In this document: positions 53,401 through 60,575 of the stretch, one piece after another
How the letters are laid out: each line of letters begins with the position of its first letter
Position numbering within the stretch: position 1 is the first letter of the stretch
Program-made: the position numbers and the translations under genes
Assembly: GCF_022664435.1 (NCBI RefSeq)
Contig: NZ_JAKREU010000003.1
Span: 186,001 to 250,000 of the forward strand
Direction: 5' to 3'
Origin: Sphingomonas panni
Lineage (GTDB): Bacteria > Pseudomonadota > Alphaproteobacteria > Sphingomonadales > Sphingomonadaceae
DNA: 64,000 nt
The notes under the pieces: model-generated
The model's database searches: none
What the model was told of the DNA's origin: nothing
Seen by the model: the letters and a program-made list of their open reading frames with translations, nothing else

Positions 53401-53483
53401 GCAACCCGAACTATCTCAGCAGCTGGCATTATGCCGGGCTGGTCGGCCGCAGCTTCAGCGCGGGCGCCAAGTTCAGCTTCTGA
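50463..53483 (+). CDS. Large TonB-dependent receptor (about 1,006 residues)
   Basis: The protein begins at a GTG ([17 protein letters not shown]) with a signal peptide ending near ALAQN. A long Ala/Pro/Thr-rich spacer precedes a TonB box ([10 protein letters not shown]). The plug domain has [32 protein letters not shown], and the barrel ends GAKFSF with a terminal Phe. About 1,000 residues is typical of sphingomonad receptors for oligosaccharides, peptides or plant compounds. It stands alone with no adjacent enzyme that would reveal its ligand. Confidence 0.9.
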   Translation: [1006 protein letters not shown]

Positions 53484-53795
53484 CCTTCCTGCCGGGACGC
53501 TGCGCATCGGGGACGATCCTCCCGATGCGCAGCGCGCGGGCCAGCCGTTGGGCCGGGCGTTACCTCCGACGCATCGCGCCAAGCCTTCCACGTGCCATAT
53601 AGCAGGTCGGGAATCCCGCCGCCTCGGCCACAGGACGATTGCCGCCCATGGCATCCCCTGTGAATCGAACGACTTACCGCCTTACCAACCGCCCTTGCAC
53701 CACAGCTTCGCGCGTTCCGGCTATTGTGCAATGCAGCATAGCCGCCATATTCCGCCTATGGTATCGAACGATACCGCGAGGAAGGACACGGAATC
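53484..53795. other. Intergenic region, no gene seen
   Basis: About 312 bp between the large receptor and the esterase gene. Open frames on either strand look like shadows of high-GC sequence rather than genes. No terminator with a T-run and no repeat unit was recognised. Confidence 0.4.
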
Positions 53796-54833
53796 ATGGC
53801 GTCGCTCTCCACTACCATCGCGAACCTGTCGCGCATGAAGGGCGTCGGCCCGTCGCACGTCCCCGACCGGCTGCACGACGTGACCGGTTTCGCGCCCGAT
53901 CCCGGCAACCTGCGCGCGCGCGCTTATGACCCGAAAGAGCTGCGTCCCGGCGCGGCGCTGGTGGTCGCGCTGCATGGCTGTACGCAGGATGCGGCGGTGT
54001 ACGATCATGGCACCGGCTGGTCGACGCTGGCCGATGCGGAGGGCTTCGCCGTGCTGTTCCCCGAACAACGCCGCGCGAACAACGCCAATATGTGCTTTAA
54101 CTGGTTCGAATCCGCCGACATCGCCCGTCTCGGCGGCGAAGCGGAATCGATCGCGGCGATGATCGATCATGTCGTGGCCGAACATGCCATCGATCCGGCG
54201 CGCGTGTTCATCACCGGCCTGTCGGCGGGCGGCGCGATGACCGCCGTGATGTTGGCGACCTACCCGGAGAAGTTCGCCGCCGGCGCGATCATCGGTGGCC
54301 TGCCCTATGGCACCGCGATCGGTGTCCGCGCCGCGCTGGAGCGGATGCGCGGGGCCGCCGCCACCGACACGCTGCCCATCGCCCCCGCGTCCGTCAGCCC
54401 ACGCGTCGCCATCTGGCATGGCACCGCCGATACGACCGTCGTCATCGCCAACAGCGACGCGCTGGTCCGCCAGTGGCGCGCCGTCCACGCCCTGCCCGCC
54501 GAACCGCAGCAGGGCGGCAACGGTCCGAACTGGTCGCACCGCGCGTGGTGCGATGCGCAGGGCCATGCACTGGTCGAGGAATGGCGCATCGTCGGCATGG
54601 GCCACGGCGTCCCGGTCGATCCGTCGAGCGGCATCGGTGCGACGGGGCCGTTCATGCTCGATGTCGGCCTGTCGAGCACGCTGGAGATCGCGCGCGGCTG
54701 GGGACTGGTCGCCCCCGCCATCGATACCGGCGAGGCTCCGCACCGCCCCGAACCCGTCACGCACGCCGTGACCGGCACCGGGGTACAGGCGACGATCGAA
54801 AGGGCGTTGCGCAGCGCCGGCCTGATGCGCTGA
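53796..54833 (+). CDS. PHB-depolymerase / feruloyl-esterase-like hydrolase
   Basis: A 345-residue alpha/beta hydrolase. The catalytic serine is in GLSAGGAMTAV, the oxyanion region in LVVALHGCTQDAAVYDHG, the acid in WHGTADTTVV and the His in GMGHGVPVD. FNWFESADIARLGGE is conserved in short-chain PHA depolymerase and feruloyl esterase-like proteins. There is no clear signal peptide, unlike most extracellular members, so it may act in the cytoplasm or be exported in an unusual way. Substrate is unassigned. Confidence 0.84.
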   Translation: MASLSTTIANLSRMKGVGPSHVPDRLHDVTGFAPDPGNLRARAYDPKELRPGAALVVALHGCTQDAAVYDHGTGWSTLADAEGFAVLFPEQRRANNANMCFNWFESADIARLGGEAESIAAMIDHVVAEHAIDPARVFITGLSAGGAMTAVMLATYPEKFAAGAIIGGLPYGTAIGVRAALERMRGAAATDTLPIAPASVSPRVAIWHGTADTTVVIANSDALVRQWRAVHALPAEPQQGGNGPNWSHRAWCDAQGHALVEEWRIVGMGHGVPVDPSSGIGATGPFMLDVGLSSTLEIARGWGLVAPAIDTGEAPHRPEPVTHAVTGTGVQATIERALRSAGLMR

Positions 54834-54868
54834 CTTGCCGCGCGGGCGGCCGCGCGGCACATGGAGCC

Positions 54869-55252
54869 ATGCTCGCTCGCCCGCCCCGCCCCCGCTCGCG
54901 CGCGTCCCGCATCGCCGCCGACGATGCCGGCCGCCGGGGCGAACGGATCGCCGGCTGGTGGCTGCGGCTCAAGGGCTGGCGCATCCTCGCCCGCCGCGTC
55001 CGCACCAAGGCCGGCGAAGTCGACCTGATCGCGCGGCGCGGCACCATCGTCGTCTTCGTCGAGGTAAAGGCACGCGCCACCGCCGCCGACCTAGACCACG
55101 CCATCGACGAACGCCGCCTCGCCCGCGTGGCGGCAGCGGCGGAACTACTCGCCCCGACCTATGCCGAGGGCTGCGACATCCGCATCGACGTCATCCTCCT
55201 CGCCCCGCGCACCCCGCCGCGCCATATCGAGAATGCGTGGATCGGATATTAG
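54869..55252 (+). CDS. YraN/UPF0102-family putative endonuclease
   Basis: A 127-residue protein with GRRGERIAGWWLRLKGWRIL, KAGEVDLIARRGTIVVFVEVKARA, which is the YraN signature (an archaeal Holliday-junction-resolvase-like fold with D-x(n)-E-x-K: Asp in EVDLIA, E-V-K in FVEVKA). Members are thought to be DNA endonucleases; cellular role is unclear. Start ATG at 54869. It lies just before a secreted protein gene on the same strand. Confidence 0.85.
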   Translation: MLARPPRPRSRASRIAADDAGRRGERIAGWWLRLKGWRILARRVRTKAGEVDLIARRGTIVVFVEVKARATAADLDHAIDERRLARVAAAAELLAPTYAEGCDIRIDVILLAPRTPPRHIENAWIGY

Positions 55253-55262
55253 AAACCCCGCC

Positions 55263-55913
55263 ATGCCCCGCTTCCTGCGTCCCCTCCTCCTCGCCCTGAC
55301 CCTCGCCGCCCCGCTGTCAGCACGGGCACGGAGCGATGCCCCGACCGTCGCCCTGACCCCCGCCGCGCTTGGCGACGCGCTGTCCTGCCGCTCGGCAGCG
55401 GCAGCGCAGGCCTTCGCCTCCGCCCTGTTCCTCGACACCACGCCGCCGGCATGGATGCGCAAGGCCAAGGGCGACAAGGCGACGAGGGGCATGATAGGCC
55501 TCTATGGCTATACGCTGCGCGAACCGGTCGACCTGCTGGGCCAGAAGGTCGACCGGGTCTATTTCCTGAAGGACTGGGTGCTGGCGTTGTTGCCGCGCGC
55601 GCAGGCGGAGGCGTTCGTCACCGCCCAGCGCCTGAAGCGCGCCCCGATTGCGATCACGCGACAATATTATCGCTTCATCGATCCCGAAAGCGGGCCGATG
55701 CTGGGCGCGTTCGAACCGACCGGCGACATGGTGGCCGCGATGCTGGCCGGGGCATTCGGCGAGAAGGCTCCCCCACCGCCGCCCGCCGACAGGTTGTTCG
55801 TCGGCTGCAACTACACGCCCGCGTCCGAAGCCGACTTCCTCGACGCCGCGCGCCAGTCCGCCGCGCTGGTCGATCAGGCCACCCGCGACGTGACCGAGGC
55901 GGTACGGCAATGA
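55263..55913 (+). CDS. Periplasmic hypothetical protein
   Basis: A 216-residue protein with signal peptide (MPRFLRPLLLALTLAAPLSARA) starting 10 bp after the yraN-like stop. The mature part has LSCRSAAAAQAFASALF and FVGCNYTPASEADFLDAARQSA, with two Cys. No family recognised. Its stop overlaps the next start (ATGA), so the pair is probably functionally linked. Confidence 0.68.
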   Translation: MPRFLRPLLLALTLAAPLSARARSDAPTVALTPAALGDALSCRSAAAAQAFASALFLDTTPPAWMRKAKGDKATRGMIGLYGYTLREPVDLLGQKVDRVYFLKDWVLALLPRAQAEAFVTAQRLKRAPIAITRQYYRFIDPESGPMLGAFEPTGDMVAAMLAGAFGEKAPPPPPADRLFVGCNYTPASEADFLDAARQSAALVDQATRDVTEAVRQ

Positions 55914-56692
55914 CGGACACCTCCCCGCTCGCCGCGCGCCATGCCGACCGGGTTCGCGCGCTGATCCGCCATTGTCCCGATGGCAAGACATTGAAGATGC
56001 GGGAAGGCGATCGCATCGCCGAATGCACGCGCGGACGGGATGGCGGTCGCCTGACGCTGAAACTCGGCCTGCGGTCGGATGTCACCGGCGCGGCGTTGCT
56101 CCACGCGATCTTCCGCGTGACGGGCGCGGCGGGCGATGGCGCGGTCACGCTGCACCATCTCGAAGGACGACGCGAAACCCCGGACCTGACGAAGCGGCAG
56201 GAACAATATCTGGCCGCCCTGCTCGGCTGGGCCGAACATGTCCTCCCCTCCGCGCCGCCGGTTGCTCCGGCCCCGCGCGTTCCGGCGTGGCAGCGGGACT
56301 ATGTCGCGCTCTATGGCCACCTCGCCGGTTGCTCCCCCGCGACCGCCCGCCGCCGGCTGTGCGACGGTTTCTTCGTCGATCAGGAGGACGCCACCGACGA
56401 TGGCCGGATGAACGCCTTCATCGACCTGCTGCGGGACGAAGACCGGGTCGTGGCGGTCGACCTGCACGAGGAGACGATCGAGGCGCTGATCCGCTTCCTG
56501 GCCGAACAACGGCTCGGGCGCCCCTGCCCGGGTTCCGTCCGGCTGGCGCTGGCGGAGGCAGACCTCGACCTGCTGATCGTCGAGGATGGCGACGGGCTGG
56601 TGATCGGCATCGTCCCGATCGGGCAGATCGATGCCGCCGCCGCCCTTGTCACCCGCCTCGCCCCGCTGCTGACGGTGCGCGGCTTCGCCTGA
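55910..56692 (+). CDS. Cytoplasmic hypothetical protein coupled to the preceding gene
   Basis: A 260-residue protein with no signal peptide or membrane segment. It contains DGKTLKMREGDRIAECTRGRDG, WQRDYVALYGHLAGCSPATARRRL and a Leu/Asp-rich C-terminal half (LALAEADLDLLIVEDGDG). Start overlaps the preceding stop. I do not recognise a family. Confidence 0.65.
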   Translation: MTDTSPLAARHADRVRALIRHCPDGKTLKMREGDRIAECTRGRDGGRLTLKLGLRSDVTGAALLHAIFRVTGAAGDGAVTLHHLEGRRETPDLTKRQEQYLAALLGWAEHVLPSAPPVAPAPRVPAWQRDYVALYGHLAGCSPATARRRLCDGFFVDQEDATDDGRMNAFIDLLRDEDRVVAVDLHEETIEALIRFLAEQRLGRPCPGSVRLALAEADLDLLIVEDGDGLVIGIVPIGQIDAAAALVTRLAPLLTVRGFA

Positions 56693-56805
56693 GACGCCAC
56701 GACCATATTCCGGTTTCGCCGATGCCCCCGGCATGATATTTCAGGCTCCGGCGAACCGATGCCGCGAACCGACACGGACGCGCCGACAGGAGAAGGGGTC
56801 GAACG

Positions 56806-57054
56806 ATGTTCCTATCGCTGCTTGCCGCGCTGTCCGCTCCGCTCGCCACGCCGCCGCTGCCCGCGGTGCCGCCGGAAAAGTGCGAACGCGCCACCGCTCA
56901 TGCCGCACAAGCGTCTGGCACGGCTAGCATCCGCCCGTTGAACCAGGAACCGCCCGCCCGACAGGAAGCGGCCGTGGCGTATAGCGAGGGCGGCTGCATG
57001 AAGCCGGTGACGCTCACGACCCGCAGACCGCAACCGCTACCCGCGCAGAAGTAA
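56806..57054 (+). CDS. Small secreted hypothetical protein
   Basis: An 82-residue product beginning with a hydrophobic signal-like segment (MFLSLLAALSAPLATP). The mature part has two Cys (in EKCERATAH and GGCMKPV) that may form a disulfide. No family is recognised. A ribosome-binding site (GGAG near 56790) is plausible. The region from 57055 to 57223 that follows has no gene. Confidence 0.5.
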   Translation: MFLSLLAALSAPLATPPLPAVPPEKCERATAHAAQASGTASIRPLNQEPPARQEAAVAYSEGGCMKPVTLTTRRPQPLPAQK

Positions 57055-57223
57055 TCCGGCCTGCGCGCCGGACCTTGGCACGCACCGCTTTCCTACAGGC
57101 GGGATAGCTGCGACCATGCTCGCCGACCACGCTCCGGCCGCGCTCCTTGACACTGCCACCCTGCCCCGACGTCAACCGCCGCGCAAAACGCGGCAAGTGT
57201 GAACTTCGTGAACTTTGGCCGAT

Positions 57224-58105
57224 TTACCCGGCAAAGCCAGGCACTTCCGGGGGAATGGCGGCATTGCGCCAGCGCTCGACCGGCACCGCCACCGGCAGGC
57301 TCTGCGCGCCCTCCTTGCGCTCGACCCGCTGGATCAGCGTCGCACCCTGCTGCACCGTGCCGCCGATCGTCGCGCGGGTGCGGACCCAGAAATGGTCCGA
57401 CTTGAACCGCGTGCCGCCGGGCATCGTCACATCCTCGCGCGCCAGATCGTCCTTCGACAGATAGCCCTGCCGGTTGCGGATCGCGACCAGCCGCTGGGCC
57501 TTGTCCGGTTCGAACAGCACCGCCATCAATTCGGGCGTCGCGGCGTTCAGGTTGATCGCGGTATCGCCCGGCAGCGCGGTCACCATCCGCGCCAGCAGCT
57601 GCGCCTGTTCGGGCGGCAGGAACACCGCGAGCGGCCGCAGGTCCTGCACCGGCCCCCGCTCGCGGATCAGCGCGATGGCGGCGACCGCCTTCTCCTCCTC
57701 GATCCCCGCCGCCTTGGCGATGCGCAGGAACAGCAATTGCGGGATCGGGTCCAGCTCACGCCGCACCGAATTGACGTTGAAGCGCCCCTCGGCATCGGCA
57801 ATCGCCAGGTCGAACGTCCCGCCCTCGATCGCAATGCCATTCTCGCTGATCGCGCCCCAGGGTTCGCCCGGATAGTCGGCCTCCGGCGACACAAGCGCAT
57901 CGCGTTGCAGCGCCGACAGCGCCGACAGCTCGCCCCCGCGCACGATGGCCAGCGCCCGCGCCGCTTCGCGCGATCGGATCGACCGGTCGAGCGCCACTTC
58001 CTCGCGGTTGATCATCAGCAGAACCAGCCCGCTGGCGATCGCCACGAACATCAGGACATTGACCAGGATCATGCCCTGCTCGCGCTCCGGCACCCGCGCG
58101 GTCAT
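57224..58105 (-). CDS. gspK: Type II secretion minor pseudopilin GspK
   Basis: The 293-residue protein has the prepilin motif EQG-MILVNVLMFVAI, with Asn rather than Glu at mature position 5, as usual for GspK. The large domain with LIRERGPVQDLRPL, INLNAATPELMAVLF and LVAIRNRQGYLSKDDL matches the GspK alpha-domain. GspK caps the pseudopilus tip with GspI and GspJ. Its start overlaps the gspJ stop (ATGA). This gene and gspJ are missing from the main cluster, 41 kb away. Confidence 0.92.
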   Translation of the reverse strand: MTARVPEREQGMILVNVLMFVAIASGLVLLMINREEVALDRSIRSREAARALAIVRGGELSALSALQRDALVSPEADYPGEPWGAISENGIAIEGGTFDLAIADAEGRFNVNSVRRELDPIPQLLFLRIAKAAGIEEEKAVAAIALIRERGPVQDLRPLAVFLPPEQAQLLARMVTALPGDTAINLNAATPELMAVLFEPDKAQRLVAIRNRQGYLSKDDLAREDVTMPGGTRFKSDHFWVRTRATIGGTVQQGATLIQRVERKEGAQSLPVAVPVERWRNAAIPPEVPGFAG

Positions 58106-58635
58106 GTCGTCTTCGCCGCGACGGGCAAGGTCACGATCCGCCGCAGATTGCCGCCGCCCGGCCCGCCGACCTGCAATTCCACCACCACCGCGCGCGGCCA
58201 GTCGAGCGAGCGGTCGGGCGCGGGCGGCCAGCTGTCACGCCAGCCGCCGTCGAAATAGCGCCAGCGCGCGGCGCTCACCTGATCCAGCACCAGCTGCGCG
58301 CGGCCATCGACCACCCGCTGCAACTGCCCCTCGGCGACGCGATATCCGACCCCGACCGGCGGCCCGCCCACGCCCGGTGCACTCCGCCGGAACCGCAGGC
58401 CCGCCGCGTCGCCGCCCATCGGCCCCGGCGCGATCTGGTCGAGGTCGCTGGAGATGACGACCATCGCGCGCTGCAGGTCGGCGACCCGGTCCAGCCGCGC
58501 CTCGGTCCGCCCGTCCACCCCGATGACGCTGTCGACCAGCGCGAGGCCCGCCACCGCGATCAGCGCGAACAGCCCCAGTGAGATCATCAGTTCGAGCAGG
58601 GTGAAGCCACCCTCCCCGTCGCGCGCCGGCGTCAT
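58102..58635 (-). CDS. gspJ: Type II secretion minor pseudopilin GspJ
   Basis: The 177-residue prepilin has a 10-residue leader then GG-FTLLELMISLGLFALIAVAG with Glu at position 5, followed by a GspJ-type domain (RAMVVISSDLDQIAP, RFRRSAPG). The short leader contrasts with those of GspH and GspI in this genome. It overlaps the upstream gene and gspK, so the three form a coupled operon. Confidence 0.92.
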   Translation of the reverse strand: MTPARDGEGGFTLLELMISLGLFALIAVAGLALVDSVIGVDGRTEARLDRVADLQRAMVVISSDLDQIAPGPMGGDAAGLRFRRSAPGVGGPPVGVGYRVAEGQLQRVVDGRAQLVLDQVSAARWRYFDGGWRDSWPPAPDRSLDWPRAVVVELQVGGPGGGNLRRIVTLPVAAKTT

Positions 58636-59645
58636 GCCCCGCGGCTCTCCGCCACCTTGTCGTACACGCCGTTGGTGGGAACGAGGATCGCGAAGTCGCG
58701 CGCGCAGCTGCCGTCCGAGCGGAAGCGGACCGGCCCGGTCACGCCGTCGAAGCCCGCCTCGCGCAGCACACCCTCGCGCGTCATCTGGTCGCTGTCGCGC
58801 AATGCCTTGGCGATCAGCGCCGCATCGTTGCCCAGTGCCGCGATGGCGCCCGGCCGTCCGCCGTTGCGCGCGGCATAGGCGCTGGCGAAGCTCGCGAACT
58901 TCGCCGGATCGGGGCTGGCGATCCACGCCCCCTCCAGCGCGGTCAGCGCATCGGGGCGATAGTCGAGCGTCTGCATCGTCGCCAGCAGCTGCATCCCCCG
59001 GTTCTTCAGGACAGGCGCGATCGCCACGGCCGACCCGGGCACGAACGCCGCATCCCCCTCGACGCCGGGCGGGATCGTCGCCCCGGTCACCGGCACGATG
59101 GTCAGCCCCAGATCGGCCTCGGCGACCCGCGCCGCCGCGACCGACGCCTGCGACCATGGCGTGCCGTCATCGACCGCCACGATCCGCCGCACCCCGCGCG
59201 ACCGGGCATAGCTCAGGATCGCCGCCGTCGCCTGTGCGGGCGTGATGCCGAACACGAACGCCGGTCCGCCGCGTGCGCCCGAATCGTTGGTCAGCGCCAC
59301 GACCGGCACGCTGACCGCCGCCGCCACCGCCCGCGTCTCGGCCGCTGACAAGGGGCCGAGCAGCATCGCCGCCCCGCGCTTCACCGCCGCCCGCGCCGCA
59401 CTGGCCGCCCCCGCCGCCGTGCCCCCGGTATCGATCACGCTCAGCGCCGCGGCATCGGTTTCAGCAAGCATCGCCGCATTGCGTATGCTAAGGCCCAGCG
59501 CCGCGCGGTCTCCGGTCAGCGGAACCAGCAACGCGGCGGAGCGCTTGCCCCGCTTGGCAGCCATGATGGGGGACGCGATCGATGCCACCGACGACAGCAG
59601 CACCGCATCGCGAACCAGTCCAAGCGTCGAGCGCCGCGATCGCAT
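58632..59645 (-). CDS. Periplasmic-binding-protein-like (LpoA/LivJ type) protein in the gspJK operon
   Basis: A 337-residue protein with a twin-Arg-like N-terminal segment (RSRRSTLGLVRDAVLL), then a type I periplasmic-binding-protein fold: SAALLVPLTGDRAALGLSIRNAAML, AVPVVALTND, GITPAQATAAIL, RGVRRIVAVDDGTPW and ALGNDAALIAKALRD. It resembles branched-chain amino acid binding proteins and the penicillin-binding protein activator LpoA. No transport genes are next to it. Its coupling to gspJ (4-bp overlap) suggests a role in T2SS assembly through the peptidoglycan, which is inference. Confidence 0.72.
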   Translation of the reverse strand: MRSRRSTLGLVRDAVLLSSVASIASPIMAAKRGKRSAALLVPLTGDRAALGLSIRNAAMLAETDAAALSVIDTGGTAAGAASAARAAVKRGAAMLLGPLSAAETRAVAAAVSVPVVALTNDSGARGGPAFVFGITPAQATAAILSYARSRGVRRIVAVDDGTPWSQASVAAARVAEADLGLTIVPVTGATIPPGVEGDAAFVPGSAVAIAPVLKNRGMQLLATMQTLDYRPDALTALEGAWIASPDPAKFASFASAYAARNGGRPGAIAALGNDAALIAKALRDSDQMTREGVLREAGFDGVTGPVRFRSDGSCARDFAILVPTNGVYDKVAESRGA

Positions 59646-59662
59646 TGTCGAGTCCTTCCCGG

Positions 59663-60355
59663 TTGCTGGCACGTCGGCGTAGTATCCGCTTCGCCGCGCT
59701 CGGCATAGCCTCGTTCGCGGTGGCGATCGTAGCGACGCTCCCGGCCAGCTTGATCGCGGGCAATACCGACTGGCGCAGCGGCGTCGGCGGCACGGTGTGG
59801 AACGGCGAAGTCGGCATCGCCGGGGGCAGCCGCCTCGAATGGCATTTCGCCCCACTTCGCAGCCTGACCAGCCTCGGCTTCGCCGTCGACTGGACCGCGA
59901 CCGGGGCCGATACCGATCTGGGCGGGCAGGCGCTGCTGCGCCCCGGCGGCGTGCGGCTCGACCGGGTGAGCGGATCGGCCGATGCGTCGCTGCTGGCCGC
60001 GCTGCAACCCAATTTGCCCTTTGCCTGCGATTCGACCTGGCAGGTCGATCTGCCGGTCCTCTCGACCATCGCCGGGTCGGCCATGGCCGATGGCCGCATC
60101 GCGATCGATCCGGGCAGTTGCGTGACGAAACCGGGCAACGTCGCCACGCCGACCCCCGCCATGCTGCTGACCGCCGAACATATCGGCACCCAGACCCGCG
60201 TGCGCCTCGTCCCCGCCGACCAGCGGCGCAAGACGTTGATGGATGCGACGATCAACGAGGACGGCAGCCTGCGCTTCGCGCTGACCGGCGACGGCGCGGC
60301 GACACTGCCGTTCACCGGCCTGCCCGGCGGGGCAAGCGTGCAGGGCAGCTTCTGA
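59663..60355 (+). CDS. gspN: Type II secretion protein GspN
   Basis: A protein of about 230 residues with one N-terminal membrane helix (RFAALGIASFAVAIVATLPASL) and the GspN pattern GNTDWRSGVGGTVWNGEV, LEWHFAPLRSL. The start is uncertain: TTG 59663 gives a 17-bp divergent gap with the LpoA-like gene, while the in-frame ATG at 59582 overlaps it by 64 bp. GspN is a dispensable periplasmic or inner-membrane component. Its stop codon lies within a 10-bp direct repeat that flanks a hairpin element. Confidence 0.8.
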   Translation: MLARRRSIRFAALGIASFAVAIVATLPASLIAGNTDWRSGVGGTVWNGEVGIAGGSRLEWHFAPLRSLTSLGFAVDWTATGADTDLGGQALLRPGGVRLDRVSGSADASLLAALQPNLPFACDSTWQVDLPVLSTIAGSAMADGRIAIDPGSCVTKPGNVATPTPAMLLTAEHIGTQTRVRLVPADQRRKTLMDATINEDGSLRFALTGDGAATLPFTGLPGGASVQGSF

Positions 60356-60511
60356 GGGTCCATTTGGAAATTGGCGAGAGAGCCAATTTCAGGCGGTGCC
60401 GGCCCGCTCCCCCTCCCGGCCACCCATCAGAATACCGTGTGGGTGGCCGGGAGGGGGAGCGGGCCGGCACCGCATAAATGCGCCTTCAGCGCATTTTCAA
60501 ACAGCTTCTGA
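60346..60511. repeat. Composite hairpin element flanked by a 10-bp direct repeat
   Basis: CAGCTTCTGA occurs at 60346-60355 (ending in the gspN stop codon) and again at 60502-60511. Between them lie three nested hairpins: GAAATTGGC/GCCAATTTC, a perfect 34-bp stem (60393-60426 and 60440-60473) with a 13-base loop, and AAATGCGC/GCGCATTT. The direct repeat flanking a palindromic unit looks like a target duplication left by insertion. The stop of gspN was kept by the duplication. Confidence 0.8.
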
Positions 60512-60575
60512 CAAGGTACCGCTACCAGTCGTCACGGGGGTTGGCGCGGCCGGCGCTACGCGATAGCCCTCGCGC

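Noticed and set aside
50301..53654. 1,117-codon open frame opposite the large TonB receptor
   Set aside because: It mirrors the receptor gene codon by codon and its residues are typical of GC-rich shadow frames.
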